Assembly (NCBI GenBank): GCA_029237695.1
Contig: CM055273.1
Location: 63,601,968 to 63,665,967, forward strand
From: Conchocele bisecta
Lineage: Eukaryota; Mollusca; Bivalvia; Lucinida; Thyasiridae
DNA: 64,000 nt
Direction of reading: 5' to 3'
Shown here: positions 53,709-64,000 of the stretch, one piece after another
Position numbering within the stretch: position 1 is the first letter of the stretch
Layout of the letters: each line of letters opens with the position of its first letter
Program-made: the position numbers and the translations under genes
The notes under the pieces: model-generated
Databases searched by the model: none
The model's input: the letters and a program-made list of their open reading frames with translations, nothing else
What the model was told of the DNA's origin: nothing

Positions 53709-55979
53709 TAGGCAATAGATATGTCCTAGCCCACGATGCAGTGTAAGGAAACGGTAATTTTTTTTGAAAAATCTGATCTATCTACTTTGTTTATTTCTCA
53801 ATAAAAATATGTTCTTACCACAATAACATTGGTAAAATAGGGAATTTTCGTTTGAACATGTAGGGAAAGAAATGTTTTCATCGCACGTTTTATGTCAAAT
53901 ACAGTAATTACTACATTAAATTGTATTCAGTGAAAGGAACCGAAAATGTGTCATGTATACATTCATTGGATGGAAAGGTTAAATTATTTCTGGTAGTCAT
54001 TGACTGTCATGTATCGCTTGTCTTAAAAATAATTCCTTATTCAAGATTTTGTAATACATTTATAAGCATGACAAGGAGAGGATATATGATCGTTTGGAGG
54101 CGATAAAAAGTATTCTTTGTAAGACAGCCATTAACTCCACATTGGCTCATACAGAGACAGTTATTTCTTCTATCCATTATGTCAGTGTTGGAACATAAAG
54201 TCAAATAATTTGCCCTTTCTTACTGTCAGCATCCCATAAACTGCTACTAGTGTCAAGAGCAATCACCTGATAGCATATTACATTGTCAATATACTCATTT
54301 GAAAGAACACCACATTCAATTGGCAACCAGTGTAGACACTAATCAGGCTGCACTTTAGTGCAGCCTGATCAGTGTCTACATTGTTTGCCATACAACTGAG
54401 ATAAAACAAGATACAGATTCATAATTACACAGCAACTACATCCAGGTTTAAGTGAAGTCGGGGCATAATTCTCTGGTGTTCGCCCAAGGCCTAACCTGTT
54501 ACTTTATGGTTACTGGTTCACATGGAAGCCTATCAATGGAGAAATGATAGAGAGAGCTCTAGAAAGTAATGCCCCTTCATTAGCGATGACATCATATTAA
54601 GAAATCCTACAATTTTTTTTTTCAATCCCTAGTGATCACTGAACAATGGCTTCCATTTTGACGGCTGTGCCATTAAATTAATGTTGGTCTTTTGCACTAT
54701 GACGAAGTGGGTGTGTTTACCAGAGTATTTTGCTCTGGGAACATTAGGACTGTCTGCGTCCAGACCAGAAACAGCAGACTTCACAACGTGGTGTATTCTT
54801 ACATATCCAAATTCTCCCAAAGTCGGAAGATTTTTGCAAAACTCGTATATTTACTATTTTTCATAACGCAGGAGTATTTAAATTTAAAAATTAATGACAA
54901 TTTGAATGAAGAATGCGATATTCGCTGAAAATATATACGAACATCTAAGAATTATTTCCATCGACCCAGGATAACTGGAACAATGACAAATCGGTCCCAA
55001 TCACATCAATGCGATCGTCATTGGATAGTTCAATGTGTGACGTCATTTTCCACGCCCAGCTTTTACTACGATTTCCTAATATGTATAATTATAGTATTGA
55101 CAATAAGGCCAACATGAATGAAAAACGCGATGGCGAATCGACAAGAGTGAAGAACTTGCTTTATATTATACCACCAATTTTTATGAAATAAAGCGCACGG
55201 GTCTCACCAAAGTATACTGCCGGACCTTCCCAGATGTTTTCAGCCAATTCTGGAAACATTTTGAAAAACAAATTGAATAACTTTATACATTAGAAATGCA
55301 TCACTAGAAAATCACATTATAAAAATAAATAAATTTCAACATATGAGTGCTGATCCGGACAGAATTAAGGTATCACACCATTCTCATTTTATGCCCGATA
55401 CCAATCAGCAGGACGGTTCAAACGAGTGGTAACAGCACATACCTTTATTGACGTTCAAAAGTCAAACTGACCACAAATGCCATAAGCCCCATTTCTCCAA
55501 TCAGCAACACATTAGGAGCTAGACTGACCACAAATGCCACACGTCATATGCCCAGTTTCCCAGCACAAATAAGGAATGAAATGCTTTAAATTTGGAATAA
55601 ATGTCAAAATTAATCAGTCTCTGACATGAAATGAGTTAAATAGCTTCATGCATCTTTGAAATTGACTTGTCAGATTTGTTGAGAAATTTCAAAATATTGT
55701 GTAAATATTCACACTATCTGAAGCCTTTACAATTCATTTCATCTCTAGCAAATGCGTTGTCAACAGCAAGTTAATATTATGAGTTATTACTAGGGACACA
55801 TTGCAATAATCTGATAGGAATTCCTGGGAATGGAACACATTTCTTAATTAATTGTGTTTCTAAGTAACAACACAGTATGATCTATGGCCAGGGATGACAA
55901 ATACAGATATAGATACCGAAGAAACCAACTCTCAGTACAGTTACTGAAAACCAGCAAAGCCCAAACATATCAAAGATTG
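53709..55979. other. No gene assigned; few repeats
   Basis: A hairpin at 54322-54389 (CAGTGTAGACACT..AGTGTCTACATTG) is H-related. 55365-55530 has TTAA-E-like and H-like fragments. Frames at 53921, 54629-54928 and 55009 are under 80 codons with no motifs. Confidence 0.4.
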
Positions 55980-56175
55980 ATTGATTGCTTTGTTGTTGAC
56001 TGAAGAATTTGCTGATTGATAAATTGACTAATTGAGTGATTGATTGGCTGGTTGATTGACCGATTGACTGATTGTCGAGTGATCGATTGGCTGGTTCATT
56101 GATAATGATTGATAAATTGGCTGATTGATATATTGATTGACTTATCGAATGATAGATTGGCTGTTTAATTGATTG
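55980..56175. repeat. Degenerate GATTGATTGA simple repeat
   Basis: Imperfect 4-bp periodicity (TGATTGATTGGCTGGTTGAT). The 158-residue minus-strand frame across it is rich in NQSI repeats for this reason and is not a protein gene. Confidence 0.85.
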
Positions 56176-56251
56176 ATTCACTGGGTAATTGACAGGTTGT
56201 CCCCATGGAGCGCCATGGGCACGACAGTGATTATCCAAATCGTTAATGATA

Positions 56252-56320
56252 CAGTGGAACCTCTCTAAACCGGACACCCTGGGGACCTCCCAGGGTGTCC
56301 GGTTTAGAGAGGTTCCACTG
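56252..56320. mobile_element. CAGT-ended palindromic MITE, copy 5
   Basis: Cleanest copy: perfect arms CAGTGGAACCTCTCTAAACC and complement, TA on both sides. Confidence 0.85.
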
Positions 56321-56404
56321 TAATTAAGCATTCCATGAACAGTTTTTGTCATTTTCAATCATGAAAAGACACAACAATGAAAGAAATGACAGTGAAACCC
56401 ATCT

Positions 56405-57478
56405 AAACAAGAGGGCCATGATGGCCCTAATTCGCTCACCTGACTCCATGAACACCAGAGGAGAATGTGGCATTGAGTTCATATGGGTTTTAAACAAATT
56501 GTGCTATTTTTAGATGGCGGTCATCTTGGATTAAGCGATGACTCATTTTACCAAATCTGAAAATGCTTCACCCAAGGATCTTAACTTACTATGAAGTTTG
56601 GCCAGCATCGGCCATGTGGTTCCTGAGAAAAAGACGTTCAAAATCTCGAATAAATGGACATAATCATCCGATTCCGACAAATATTGCACCTGAGCAATCG
56701 CCTCATCGATACCTTCAATTTTATATATGACATAAGCATATTCTGTCAAAATAAAATTTGACCCCAATTTGACCCCACGGGCCACGCCCATTTTTGACCC
56801 CGGGCTCACCATTTTCACAACTTTGAAAGAGCATTGTACATCGATCATTCCTACAAAGTTTCGTTGAAATCCGGCCAGCGGTTCATGAGAAGAAGATTTT
56901 TAAGAATTTATGCTATTTTTAGACGGCGGCCATCTTGGATTAGCAATGACCTCCATTTTAACAAATCTGAAAAGGCTTCACCCATGGACCATAACTTTTA
57001 TGTTTGACTACCATGACCTTTCGGCGGCCATCTTGAATGACATAACCATCCGATTTCGACAAAAAATGCACCAGATCGATCGCCTCATTGATACCTTCAA
57101 TTTGATATAGGACATGACCATATTCAGTCAAAAATAAAATTTGACCCCAATTTAACCCCACGGGTCACCATTTTAACAACTTTGAAAGAGCATTGTACAT
57201 CGATCATTTCTACCAAGTTTTGTCGAAATCCGGTTGGCGGTTCTTGAGAAGAAGATTTTTGAAGAATTTGTGCTATTTTTAGATGGCGGCCATCTTGGAT
57301 TACGTAATGACATCATTTTAACAATTTTGTAATCCCCCTACCTAAGGACCATGAAGTTTGGTGACTATAGGCCCAATGGTTACCGAGGAGAAGACGTTTG
57401 AAAATGTTCACGGACGACGACGAACGACGACGACGGACACATTGCGGTAAGAATAGCTCACATGAGCATGGGGTCGCC
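56405..57478. repeat. Large tandem-like repeat, units ~360-410 bp
   Basis: GCTATTTTTAGA.GGCGG.C recurs near 56503, 56910 and 57270, each followed by CATCTTGGATTA and later TACCTTCAATTTGATATA-like and TTTGACCCCAATTT. It begins AGAGGGCCATGATGGCCCTA and ends in GGACGACGACGAACG-type tail sequence. Frames within (101, 66 and 67 residues) repeat each other and are not genes. Confidence 0.8.
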
Positions 57479-57542
57479 AGAGTGTCTGGTTTAGAGGGGT
57501 TCTACTGTACCAATTACTGTTCCACAGTACCTGTAGTCCAAT

Positions 57543-57868
57543 CTCCAGATAGCAGCGACAAGGTTACTGCCGACAATTCTCAGATCAGTAGCCGATTTCA
57601 TCAAAATTGCGAAGTACATGTATACTTATCTAGCAAAGTATACTTTGAGGGAGTAATCATTTATTTTTCCCAAAATGCATTGTGTCATATAGAACTAACG
57701 ACTGCATATATTTGATGATAAAGTATGCATAGTTATTATACTGAATTTATTACATTATCATAGCCAAAATGGCTGTGATAATGTAATAAATTCAGTATAC
57801 TTTGCAATTTTGATGAAATCGGCTCCAGATAGCAGCGACAAGGTTACTGCCGACAATTCTCAGATCAG
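57543..57868. mobile_element. AAAGTATACTT-arm MITE, copy 4, in a 46-bp direct repeat
   Basis: The element (57588-57825) lost most of its right arm: after the central ATTACATTATC it jumps to CTTTGCAATTTTGATGAAAT. The 46-bp sequence starting CTCCAGATAGCAGCG is present at 57543-57588 and again, identical, at 57823-57868. Confidence 0.8.
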
Positions 57869-58357
57869 ATTTAAGCACCACAATGGAACCAATAGCAACT
57901 AGAAAATTGTAAAAGAAAATACCATCAAGAACAAGCTGGTGAGCCATCAAGAACAAAACAACACTGAAGCACCTCTGACCTTAACTTTGAGGGGATGAAG
58001 CCCACATTCAATAGGGTTCTTCAATTGATTGATACCACTGTATGAGACGTATCACGAAGATCGGATAAAGATTTTGCACGGATATGAAAATTGTGTACTG
58101 ACCGCGTTATCATGCGGAAACGAAAAAAATGTGTAGCAAACAATCTGTTGTTAGCACCCATGACCTTGACATTCAAGAGACAAATCCCATAACCTATAGG
58201 GTTCTTCCCATGGTTGATATGAATGTACATGTGAAGATCGATTAGACAGATGTAATGTTATCGTACATAAATGAAGTATTGTCTACGTACTGACAGACGG
58301 ACAGATATACATGGGTAAGCAATACATGCTCGCGACAACTAATGTTGCGGTGGCTAA
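57869..58357. other. No gene; repeat tail
   Basis: 58136-58350 resembles the GACAGACGGACAG-tailed repeat class ending CTCGCGACAACTAATGTTGC. Confidence 0.45.
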
Positions 58358-58547
58358 AATTTTATAAGTGAAAATTTATGATCGTCTGTAAATTTCAATT
58401 GATGGATTTACATTTATATGCAGCCTATGCTCAATAAATGTAAATCCAATAATTGTTAACAAGAAAACATTGTTAATGTGAAATTTACAGAGTATAAGTT
58501 TGCACTTACAAACATTTTAGTCGCACAACGTTTAGTGAAACGGCCCC
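58358..58547. mobile_element. GGGCCC-ended MITE, left terminus missing
   Basis: Starts within the family at TTTATAAGTGAAAATTTATG and ends GTTTAGTGAAACGGCCCCC. Confidence 0.75.
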
Positions 58548-59046
58548 CAGGTTGTTGAATTTTAGAAGGGTTTCATTGTAATTCAGAATTTATTCACCAA
58601 CTCATTCAAGACATGACGTGCTTTGTAATTACAGACATATATTATAATTGTAACTCTATAGATAACCCCGTTCTGAGTTACTACGCTGGCTATATTGGCT
58701 GGACACTCATAATGCACTAAAACTGTACCAATCCTGATGCCTGGGTGTCCATTATATTTCAGAAAATCTCTGCCATGCTCATTTTAGTCCGGTTGTATCA
58801 CAACCTAGGAGTGAAGCATAAAACTAGGATCAGGAGCAACTGTGCAGTCAATCTAAAATGTATAACAATATTCTTTATTCTGCCCTGTGTTGTTGTTGAT
58901 CTGTGAGAGGCCATAACATTTATCGTAATATAAATTATTTTTTTATACCATTTGTTTGGGAAACGGGATCAAATATATTGTTATTATGATAAACCAGTGC
59001 AACCATACTAACTGGCATATTGTAGGCCCTGATTAGATGGATAAGC
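58548..59046. other. No gene seen
   Basis: Nothing recognised. Confidence 0.4.
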
Positions 59047-59155
59047 AGGGCCCGGTTGCTCAAAACCTCTGTTAGCTTAACAGACTGTTAAATCCTTAGG
59101 ATGCTAAGGATTTAACTGTCTGTTAAGGTAACAGAAGCTTTGAGCAACTGGGCTC
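59047..59155. repeat. Palindrome, GCCCGGTTGCTCAAA type
   Basis: Arms GGGCCCGGTTGCTCAAA and TTTGAGCAACTGGGCTC, inner arms GTTAAATCCTTAG and complement; the loop is almost nil. Confidence 0.8.
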
Positions 59156-59429
59156 AGGCTGCTCGGGGGCTACACTTGGTGCAAATCCAATAAGCCCTCT
59201 TATGTCAGTGTGTAATATTTAATTAAGAATGGTCAATATCTTTGGTCAGTTCATAAACATACATGTATTGTTCTTTACAAAACAATTTCATATCACCACT
59301 CACAGCACACAATAAAAGTCCCTCTTATTGCGACATTCGTAATTTAATAAACAACCAAGTAAAATATTATCCCACTGAGTATTAGTAAATTGTTTTAATA
59401 AGAAATATCTCCATATGTATATAGCTAAG

Positions 59430-59549
59430 GGGCACCTGCGACCATTACTGAAGGTAGCCATGGGAACCATGAATGGAGAGCATGCCGCTACTGTTACAGG
59501 GAAGAATAAACTGACTTGCGCATCGGCGTCCTCACTGCACCCTGTATAA
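59430..59549 (+). CDS. Possible short exon, unrecognised
   Basis: An open frame following CTAAG runs 39 codons (GHLRPLLKVAMGTMNGEHAA...) to TAA at 59547, just before a MITE. It is distinctly richer in G and C than the flanks. No ATG-initiated frame of size, no known family, and the AG acceptor is weak. An antisense frame of 89 residues overlaps. It could equally be a relic of an element. Confidence 0.15.
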   Translation, partial: GHLRPLLKVAMGTMNGEHAATVTGKNKLTCASASSLHPV

Positions 59550-59552
59550 TCT

Positions 59553-59848
59553 GTAGCCGATTTCATCAAAATTGCAAACTATACTTATCTAGCAGAGTAT
59601 ACTTTGAGGGAGTAATCATTTATTTTTCCCGAAATGCATTATGTCATATAGAACTAACGACTGCATATATTTGATGATTAAAAGTATGCAGAATTATTAT
59701 ACTGAATTTATTACATTATCACAGCCAAAATAGCCAAAATGGCTGTGATAATGTAATAAATTCAGTATAATAAAAATTAATAAATTTACCCTTAAATTGA
59801 AAATTTCTCCCTCGAAGTATACTTTGCAATGTTGATGAAATAGGCTAC
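59553..59848. mobile_element. AAAGTATACTT-arm MITE, copy 5
   Basis: GTAGCC to GGCTAC; the right arm has lost one AAGTATACTT block. An extra AGCCAAAAT is present in the centre. A small hairpin CTGATACTAGAAACA follows directly (59846-59887). Confidence 0.85.
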
Positions 59849-60078
59849 TGATACTAGAAACATAAATATTTGTGTTTCTAGTATCAGGTTTTATCAGGTA
59901 ATATTTTAGCTTTGTATTGGCCAATATGTACCGACTTATAACACAATGGCGTATCTGGCATTGACCTGATACGAATAACAGCGATACAACAAATTGAAAA
60001 CTAATGCTTCATTGCAAACAAGTCCGCATTTGTTTCAACTAAAACTATTTGATAAATAGATTACGAGCCTAGTGTCTG

Positions 60079-60187
60079 TTGATACAAAGTTTATCAGGCT
60101 CGGCTTGGAAACAGTAGGCATTCCTCGACGAGCCTCAAAGTTCCTACATGTTTCCTAGTCTTGCCTAATAAACTTGGTATCAAAATA
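60079..60187. repeat. GATATCAAG palindrome, copy 3, decayed
   Basis: GATACAAAGTTTATCAGGCT at the left and CCTAATAAACTTGGTATC at the right; the centre CTCGACGAGCC differs from the other copies. Confidence 0.65.
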
Positions 60188-60564
60188 CACTACAATGGTA
60201 TTCTCTATGTATAGGGTGGGTGCACTGTGTTACACCATTATTCAGCTAGAAAATATTGCATATGTCTGTTATTTCTCCCTAAAATACACCAATATATTGT
60301 GACATTTCTGTGATCCATTTAAGGGAGCTAATTTAAATTAGCAGTCAACTCCAAAATACCAAAGGAGCCGACTCCCAATTGTGCTGGAATGTTCCAGCCA
60401 GCCTACTCGTGGAGAGCTGTACATGGTGACCACACTGATATCCAGTTATGGGATATCTGTATACATGTGTGCGTCTGGCTGTCCGTCTGTCCAAAATATG
60501 TGCTAATTTAGTTTTGTTTTGCCGTTGAAAGAAAAACAAAACAACAATATTTATTTCCTGGATT
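60188..60564. other. No gene seen
   Basis: A 64-residue minus frame only; nothing recognised. Confidence 0.4.
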
Positions 60565-60808
60565 ATATGTGGTTGTTACTGGAGAAATTGGACTTCTGGG
60601 TTTTGAAACCAGTGTAGATCCAGATCAGCCTGTGCATCCGCACAGTCTGATCAGGATCTGCACTGTTCGCCATTCTATCAATGAAACACTGTATTGCTTC
60701 TAACAAGCGATATAGATCGTTATCAGGCTACAGGAGTGTGCTATTTGATCAGGAGCTGCACTGGGCACAAACCCCATAAGCCCCATTTCTTCAGTCATCA
60801 CCACCTAT
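60565..60808. mobile_element. Fold-back element H, near complete
   Basis: ATGTGGTTGTTACTGGAGAA at the left, CTTCAGTCATCACCACC at the right. It shows the unexpanded single copy of the segment (GTTATCAGGCTACAGGAGTG) that became a minisatellite at 28322. Confidence 0.75.
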
Positions 60809-60816
60809 GACTGGTT

Positions 60817-60890
60817 GTGCATATCGATGGTCTAGTAACATAAGGTCGTAACTAGTTACGACCTTATGTTACTAGACCATCGATATGCAC
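60817..60890. repeat. Perfect 74-bp palindrome
   Basis: 37-bp arms beginning GTGCATATCGATGGTCTAGT meet at ACTAGT; no mismatch seen. Confidence 0.9.
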
Positions 60891-61444
60891 ATGCTGTACG
60901 GTTTCCTGTGGCCAGTTCATATCGAGACGACTCCACAGAATAGGTTTATCAAGAAAATCCAATCAAAGACGAATAACATTGTCAAACTTGACTGGCCACG
61001 GATAACACTACTTGACGGGTAATTTTCTTCTTGCGCGATTAATTAAATTTAATGTCACACAATTTGGATATTACAAATGAAATTGATAATTATTACATGC
61101 TTTGAATCATATGGGAAAAATAACCAATAAAATATTGATCATAATACAATTTCTCTGGATGAAAAAGCGAAATTGATGTTCAAGGCATGGCGTATTTGTC
61201 AAGTGTGCGGAAGTAAGGTGTGGGGAGTGTGTGAACATCAATCCAGACCAATAAAGATGATGTATAAAGGAATATCTCGACCGGTTAATTATTCATAAAC
61301 ATTACAGGAGAGTAGGGGTCAAGTGTGATACCATATTTTCTATTCGTAACGGCTGATCTGGATCTATACTGGTCGCAATACTGCCCTCCCCAATCCCACA
61401 CCCATTGTGGTAGCATAAAATCAGTTAATCTGTTTGACACTGCA
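60891..61444. other. No gene seen
   Basis: An H-like word at 61345; nothing coding. Confidence 0.4.
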
Positions 61445-61950
61445 TCCCTCTTTAGTAGTCTTCGCAAACAGTGTATATCCAGATCAGCCGGCCGTCTCAA
61501 TTAGTTAAAGTACTTCTTGTATAGCACCTCCTTATAATTCCAGCACAAAAATATTTACACAATTCCCTAACATTTGATTGGCCCGTAGCAAGTCTCTGTC
61601 CAAGATTGATATCCCAGTAAACTCCCACGCCAAACTACTTTCCATAACCGTGAGGCGCAGTTAAAATAATTCTTAAGAAAACGGAAATAAACACATTTTC
61701 TTGATGAACTTATTTCAAATGCTGGAATTATAAGGAATGAATGGCCTTTTTGTGGAATTTATCGGGCCTTCGACCAGTATTCCCGCGACTTTTCCAAGTT
61801 TATACCCCGATAAATTCCACAAAAATGCCATTCTTTCCTACAATAAATGGACTACCTAGTCAGAAAATCATTTTGTGACAATTGGGTTGGTCCTGACATT
61901 AACATATCACAGTCCATACCAGTTATTTATGGTTGGTTGAAAGGGTTATC
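61445..61950. mobile_element. TTAA-F copy interrupted by an inverted-repeat element
   Basis: GCAAACAGTGTATATCCAGA at the left and CAGTCCATACCAGTTATTTA with GTTGAAAGGGTTA at the right belong to TTAA-F. Between them, TCCTTATAATTCCAGCA (61526) and its complement (61721) bracket an insert. A second hairpin with GGAATTTATCGGG arms spans 61735-61843, matching 23270-23345. Confidence 0.6.
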
Positions 61951-62119
61951 TTTTTGATCATGATAATTTTTTCAGCAGGAGAGGGAGGCCTTTTGTTATC
62001 TACTGTTGTCAATCGAATGTCTGAGGAACCCAATTGACTGAAAACAAGGCAATCGTTACCACTAAGCTAATCCCCTCGCTGGCAGCCTTGATGATAAAAA
62101 AGTCCTCATTGACATTGTG

Positions 62120-62390
62120 CGGTCGGACGTGCGTCTTATGCAAAACAAAGCACCATCCCTAGACACATATTGTGGCCAAATATTATCAAAGTCGGTGAAG
62201 TGGTTCATAAGTTATTGAATAAACAAAAACAACACATTTGCCTTACAAACAAGGTGAACATAAGTGCTCAGTGACCTCGACCGTGGGCGGTCAGATGTGC
62301 AAAACAAAGCACCATCCCTGGACATGCATTGTGACCAAATATTATCAAAATCAGTGAAGTGGTTCACGCGTTATTGAAAAACGAACGTAT
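62120..62390. repeat. Two-unit tandem repeat (~170 bp)
   Basis: CAAAACAAAGCACCATCC at about 62140 and 62299, each followed by TGTG.CCAAATATTATCAAA. It ends in an ACGTACGTTCGT-rich hairpin near 62385-62415. Confidence 0.75.
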
Positions 62391-62935
62391 GTATGCATGT
62401 ACGTTCGTACGCACATATGTACATGGAGTAACGCTATATTCCCTCTTGCCTATCGGCGAGGAGATAATAACGCAGACAAGAATCTATTTATAATTCCCGG
62501 CCATCATTAATTAACAGGAGATCTGGTATCAGATCATGGCCGATTGCATCTCAGCAGTGCTAATTAAATTACTGCATGATGTAAAAGGTAATTCTCTGAA
62601 AGATTTTTGTGGAATGAATGGCTTGTCAATACATCATCATTTATGGGGGTTCCTCAAATATGGTTTCATAAGTGAGATCAAATCAATCAGGAGAGATATA
62701 TACCAGAATGCCACTGTGGCTGCAGAAATGGTGGTTAGGCCATGCCAATTATTTTTCTCTGTTAACCCATTAGGCCAGAGTTTGTTGATTATTCGTTTCT
62801 CAGACCCGCCGCCCCGATTTTAGCCAAAATCGAAAAAAATAAAAATTAAAAAAAATCCATTTTTTTTTTCCGGAGCGAAACGGCCCAGGGCGAATGGGAA
62901 TTGGAACGAAACGACCCGACACCGAATCTAGATCA
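62391..62935. other. No gene assigned
   Basis: The 95-residue frame 62536-62823 runs through an H-like fragment (GTGGCTGCAGAAATGGTG) and is doubtful. A T-run and GC-rich DNA follow from 62860. Confidence 0.4.
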
Positions 62936-63003
62936 CGGTCGTTTGGACGCTTATTTTCTTTTTGTTAATCTTAACAAAACGAAAACAAGCGTCCAAATGA
63001 CCG
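62936..63003. repeat. Hairpin upstream of a small frame
   Basis: Arms CGGTCGTTTGGACGCTTATT and complement with a short loop (AATCTT), 13 bp before an ATG at 63016. Confidence 0.75.
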
Positions 63004-63015
63004 TTTGAGATCAAA

Positions 63016-63207
63016 ATGGATGCGCCCGTCGAGCCGTCCGGCTCCGAGAAGACGGTGTGGTTTGGGATCAAATGCCAACGAAGTTCCAAATTTGGAAGAG
63101 GGTCGGCGGGCGAAAAACTGTCAACATTCGTCGCCCGTTATGTTGGCGACGTTAATAAGTCGGTCACGTCCATATTTGCGAAGAAATCGTACGAAGACTC
63201 TGGTTAG
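63016..63207 (+). CDS. Candidate small exon, unrecognised
   Basis: 63 codons from ATG (context AAAATGG), GC-rich unlike its surroundings, with a mix of charged and hydrophobic residues that reads like protein (KTVWFGIKCQ, FVARYVGDVNKSV). It ends at TAG, but a splice donor GGTTAG overlaps the end, so it might be a first exon. No domain recognised. The position just after a hairpin suggests a mobile-element or captured exon. Confidence 0.3.
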   Translation: MDAPVEPSGSEKTVWFGIKCQRSSKFGRGSAGEKLSTFVARYVGDVNKSVTSIFAKKSYEDSG

Positions 63208-63621
63208 CAGAAAATAAATTATAAAAACAACAACAAATTATTTATTATATTTGGACAGATCTCGACGAAAACAAATAAATTTTATTATGCACCAGTCAAT
63301 GTGGTCAATGTGAATCCCCCCCCCCCACATTTAATTTGGCTGCTTTTCTTTCTTTCTTTTCTCTGTATTTGCTGCCTCTCTATACCAAGGTCCATGCGAA
63401 GATAGCTCTCTTCATCTGCTGGTCAAACAAATTGTCTGTTATAAAGTGTCCCAGCTTTTGCTCGCAACATCAAGCTCTCGAGTATGTCCCGGTGTAATCA
63501 TAGAATAGTGACCCCCCCCCCCCCCCCCCCCCCCCGCCAAAAAAAATAAAAATAATTAATACCCCTCACCCCCACCTAAATATATTTTTTTTATGATTCC
63601 ACAATACACGAAAATCTTTAC
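63208..63621. other. Low-complexity region
   Basis: Poly-C at 63512-63535 and a C-run at 63318-63330 are likely weak points of the sequence. 63390-63480 read on the minus strand gives a short open stretch (HRDILESLMLRAKAG), possibly a decayed exon. Confidence 0.4.
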
Positions 63622-63809
63622 CTGTTGACCTTGGGAGCCAGACGACCCTGGTGCATTTATCTCTTTGACATCTTGTGTTTTACCAGCTAACGCCCAACTG
63701 TCAAAATGTCTGTCCCCGGAGTTCAGAGAATCGTGAAGGGTTAAATCTGCTGGGGTGGGGGTGCGGGGGTTCCCATTGACCAAAATATTTAATACTACGA
63801 CACCAGCGC
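63622..63809 (-). CDS. Candidate internal exon, unrecognised
   Basis: On the minus strand an open frame of ~62 codons (VNGNPRTPTPADL, HFDSWALAGKTQDV) lies between AATCCAG and CAACAG followed by GTAAAG, a good donor. No family recognised. On the plus strand a competing 78-bp open stretch (63807-63884; FQCELDIPLRELDQ) ends at a perfect GTAAGT donor. At most one is likely real. Confidence 0.25.
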
Positions 63810-64000
63810 CTGGATTTCAATGTGAACTGGACATTCCACTACGGGAACTGGACCAACTAGGATTCAAATTCCTTTGTTGTATCTGTAAGTTAAGTCCGGT
63901 TATACTATACATTTTTAATAGGCGAGATATATGTACTTTACCACGTACATGTATGTATCTACCAGTACACAAGAACTGATCTAGATCTAGATCTATGGTG

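Noticed and set aside
55882..56358. 158-residue minus-strand protein
   Set aside because: It is read through a GATTGATTGA simple repeat and a CAGT palindrome; the NQSI-type repetition follows from the DNA.
63512..63535. Functional poly-C tract
   Set aside because: Homopolymers of this length are unreliable in assemblies and no associated structure was seen.

Overview
This window looks like non-coding DNA from an invertebrate animal, most likely a bivalve mollusc. It is AT-rich and has no operons or dense genes. It is packed with short inverted-repeat elements, SINE-like elements whose minus strand ends in an AAAC-type tail, GACGGACGGAC-type repeat tails and tandem satellites. The species cannot be fixed from sequence alone. 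No complete host gene was recognised; four short candidate exons (37.5, 59.4, 63.0 and 63.6 kb) are listed with low confidence.

The one substantial coding unit lies in a DNA transposon of about 6.45 kb (15510-21956). The element has long terminal inverted repeats (about 505 bp left, 660 bp right) built from ~170-bp sub-repeats, begins TAGTRC at both ends, and is flanked by a GTA direct repeat. It carries a reading frame of 4.32 kb, from ATG 16657 to stop 20978, broken only by two apparent +1 changes (near 17976 and 18685). Removing those two bases leaves exactly 1440 codons including the stop. In order, the protein shows two CxxC...YHxxC fingers, an AT-hook-like KRGRP, an ADNID block, a PIN/XPG-nuclease-like acidic region (HEEAD, SPDTD, SGAD) and a C-terminal tesmin/TSO1-like CXC cysteine cluster. 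The best guess is an Academ (XPG-type, AcademX-like) element; that assignment is inference from remembered family features.

Most of the rest is miniature elements. Several families are bounded by TTAA with CCC...GGG-type ends, suggesting non-autonomous piggyBac-like elements (called here TTAA-A to TTAA-F). Others are: a ~69-bp palindrome with CAGT...ACTG ends flanked by TA (pogo/Tc1-mariner style); a 305-bp element with AAAGTATACTT arms (five copies); a ~243-bp element with GGGCCCGTTTCAC ends (five copies); and a ~220-bp fold-back element whose ends read TGTGGCTGTGACTGG (called H, many copies). One H copy (28263-30089) has blown up internally into a minisatellite of roughly 50 units. Nested insertions give a relative time order: SINE-like elements sit inside TTAA-F, H and another repeat, a TTAA element sits inside a GGGCCC element, and a 706-bp CAGT element sits inside TTAA-F.

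Tandem arrays include a 158-bp satellite (39.6-40.4 kb) with nuclear-receptor-like half-sites, a ~57-bp array (35.9-36.4 kb), a ~190-bp array (45 kb) and ~360-400-bp units (56.4-57.5 kb). Stretches without recognised content are listed as such.
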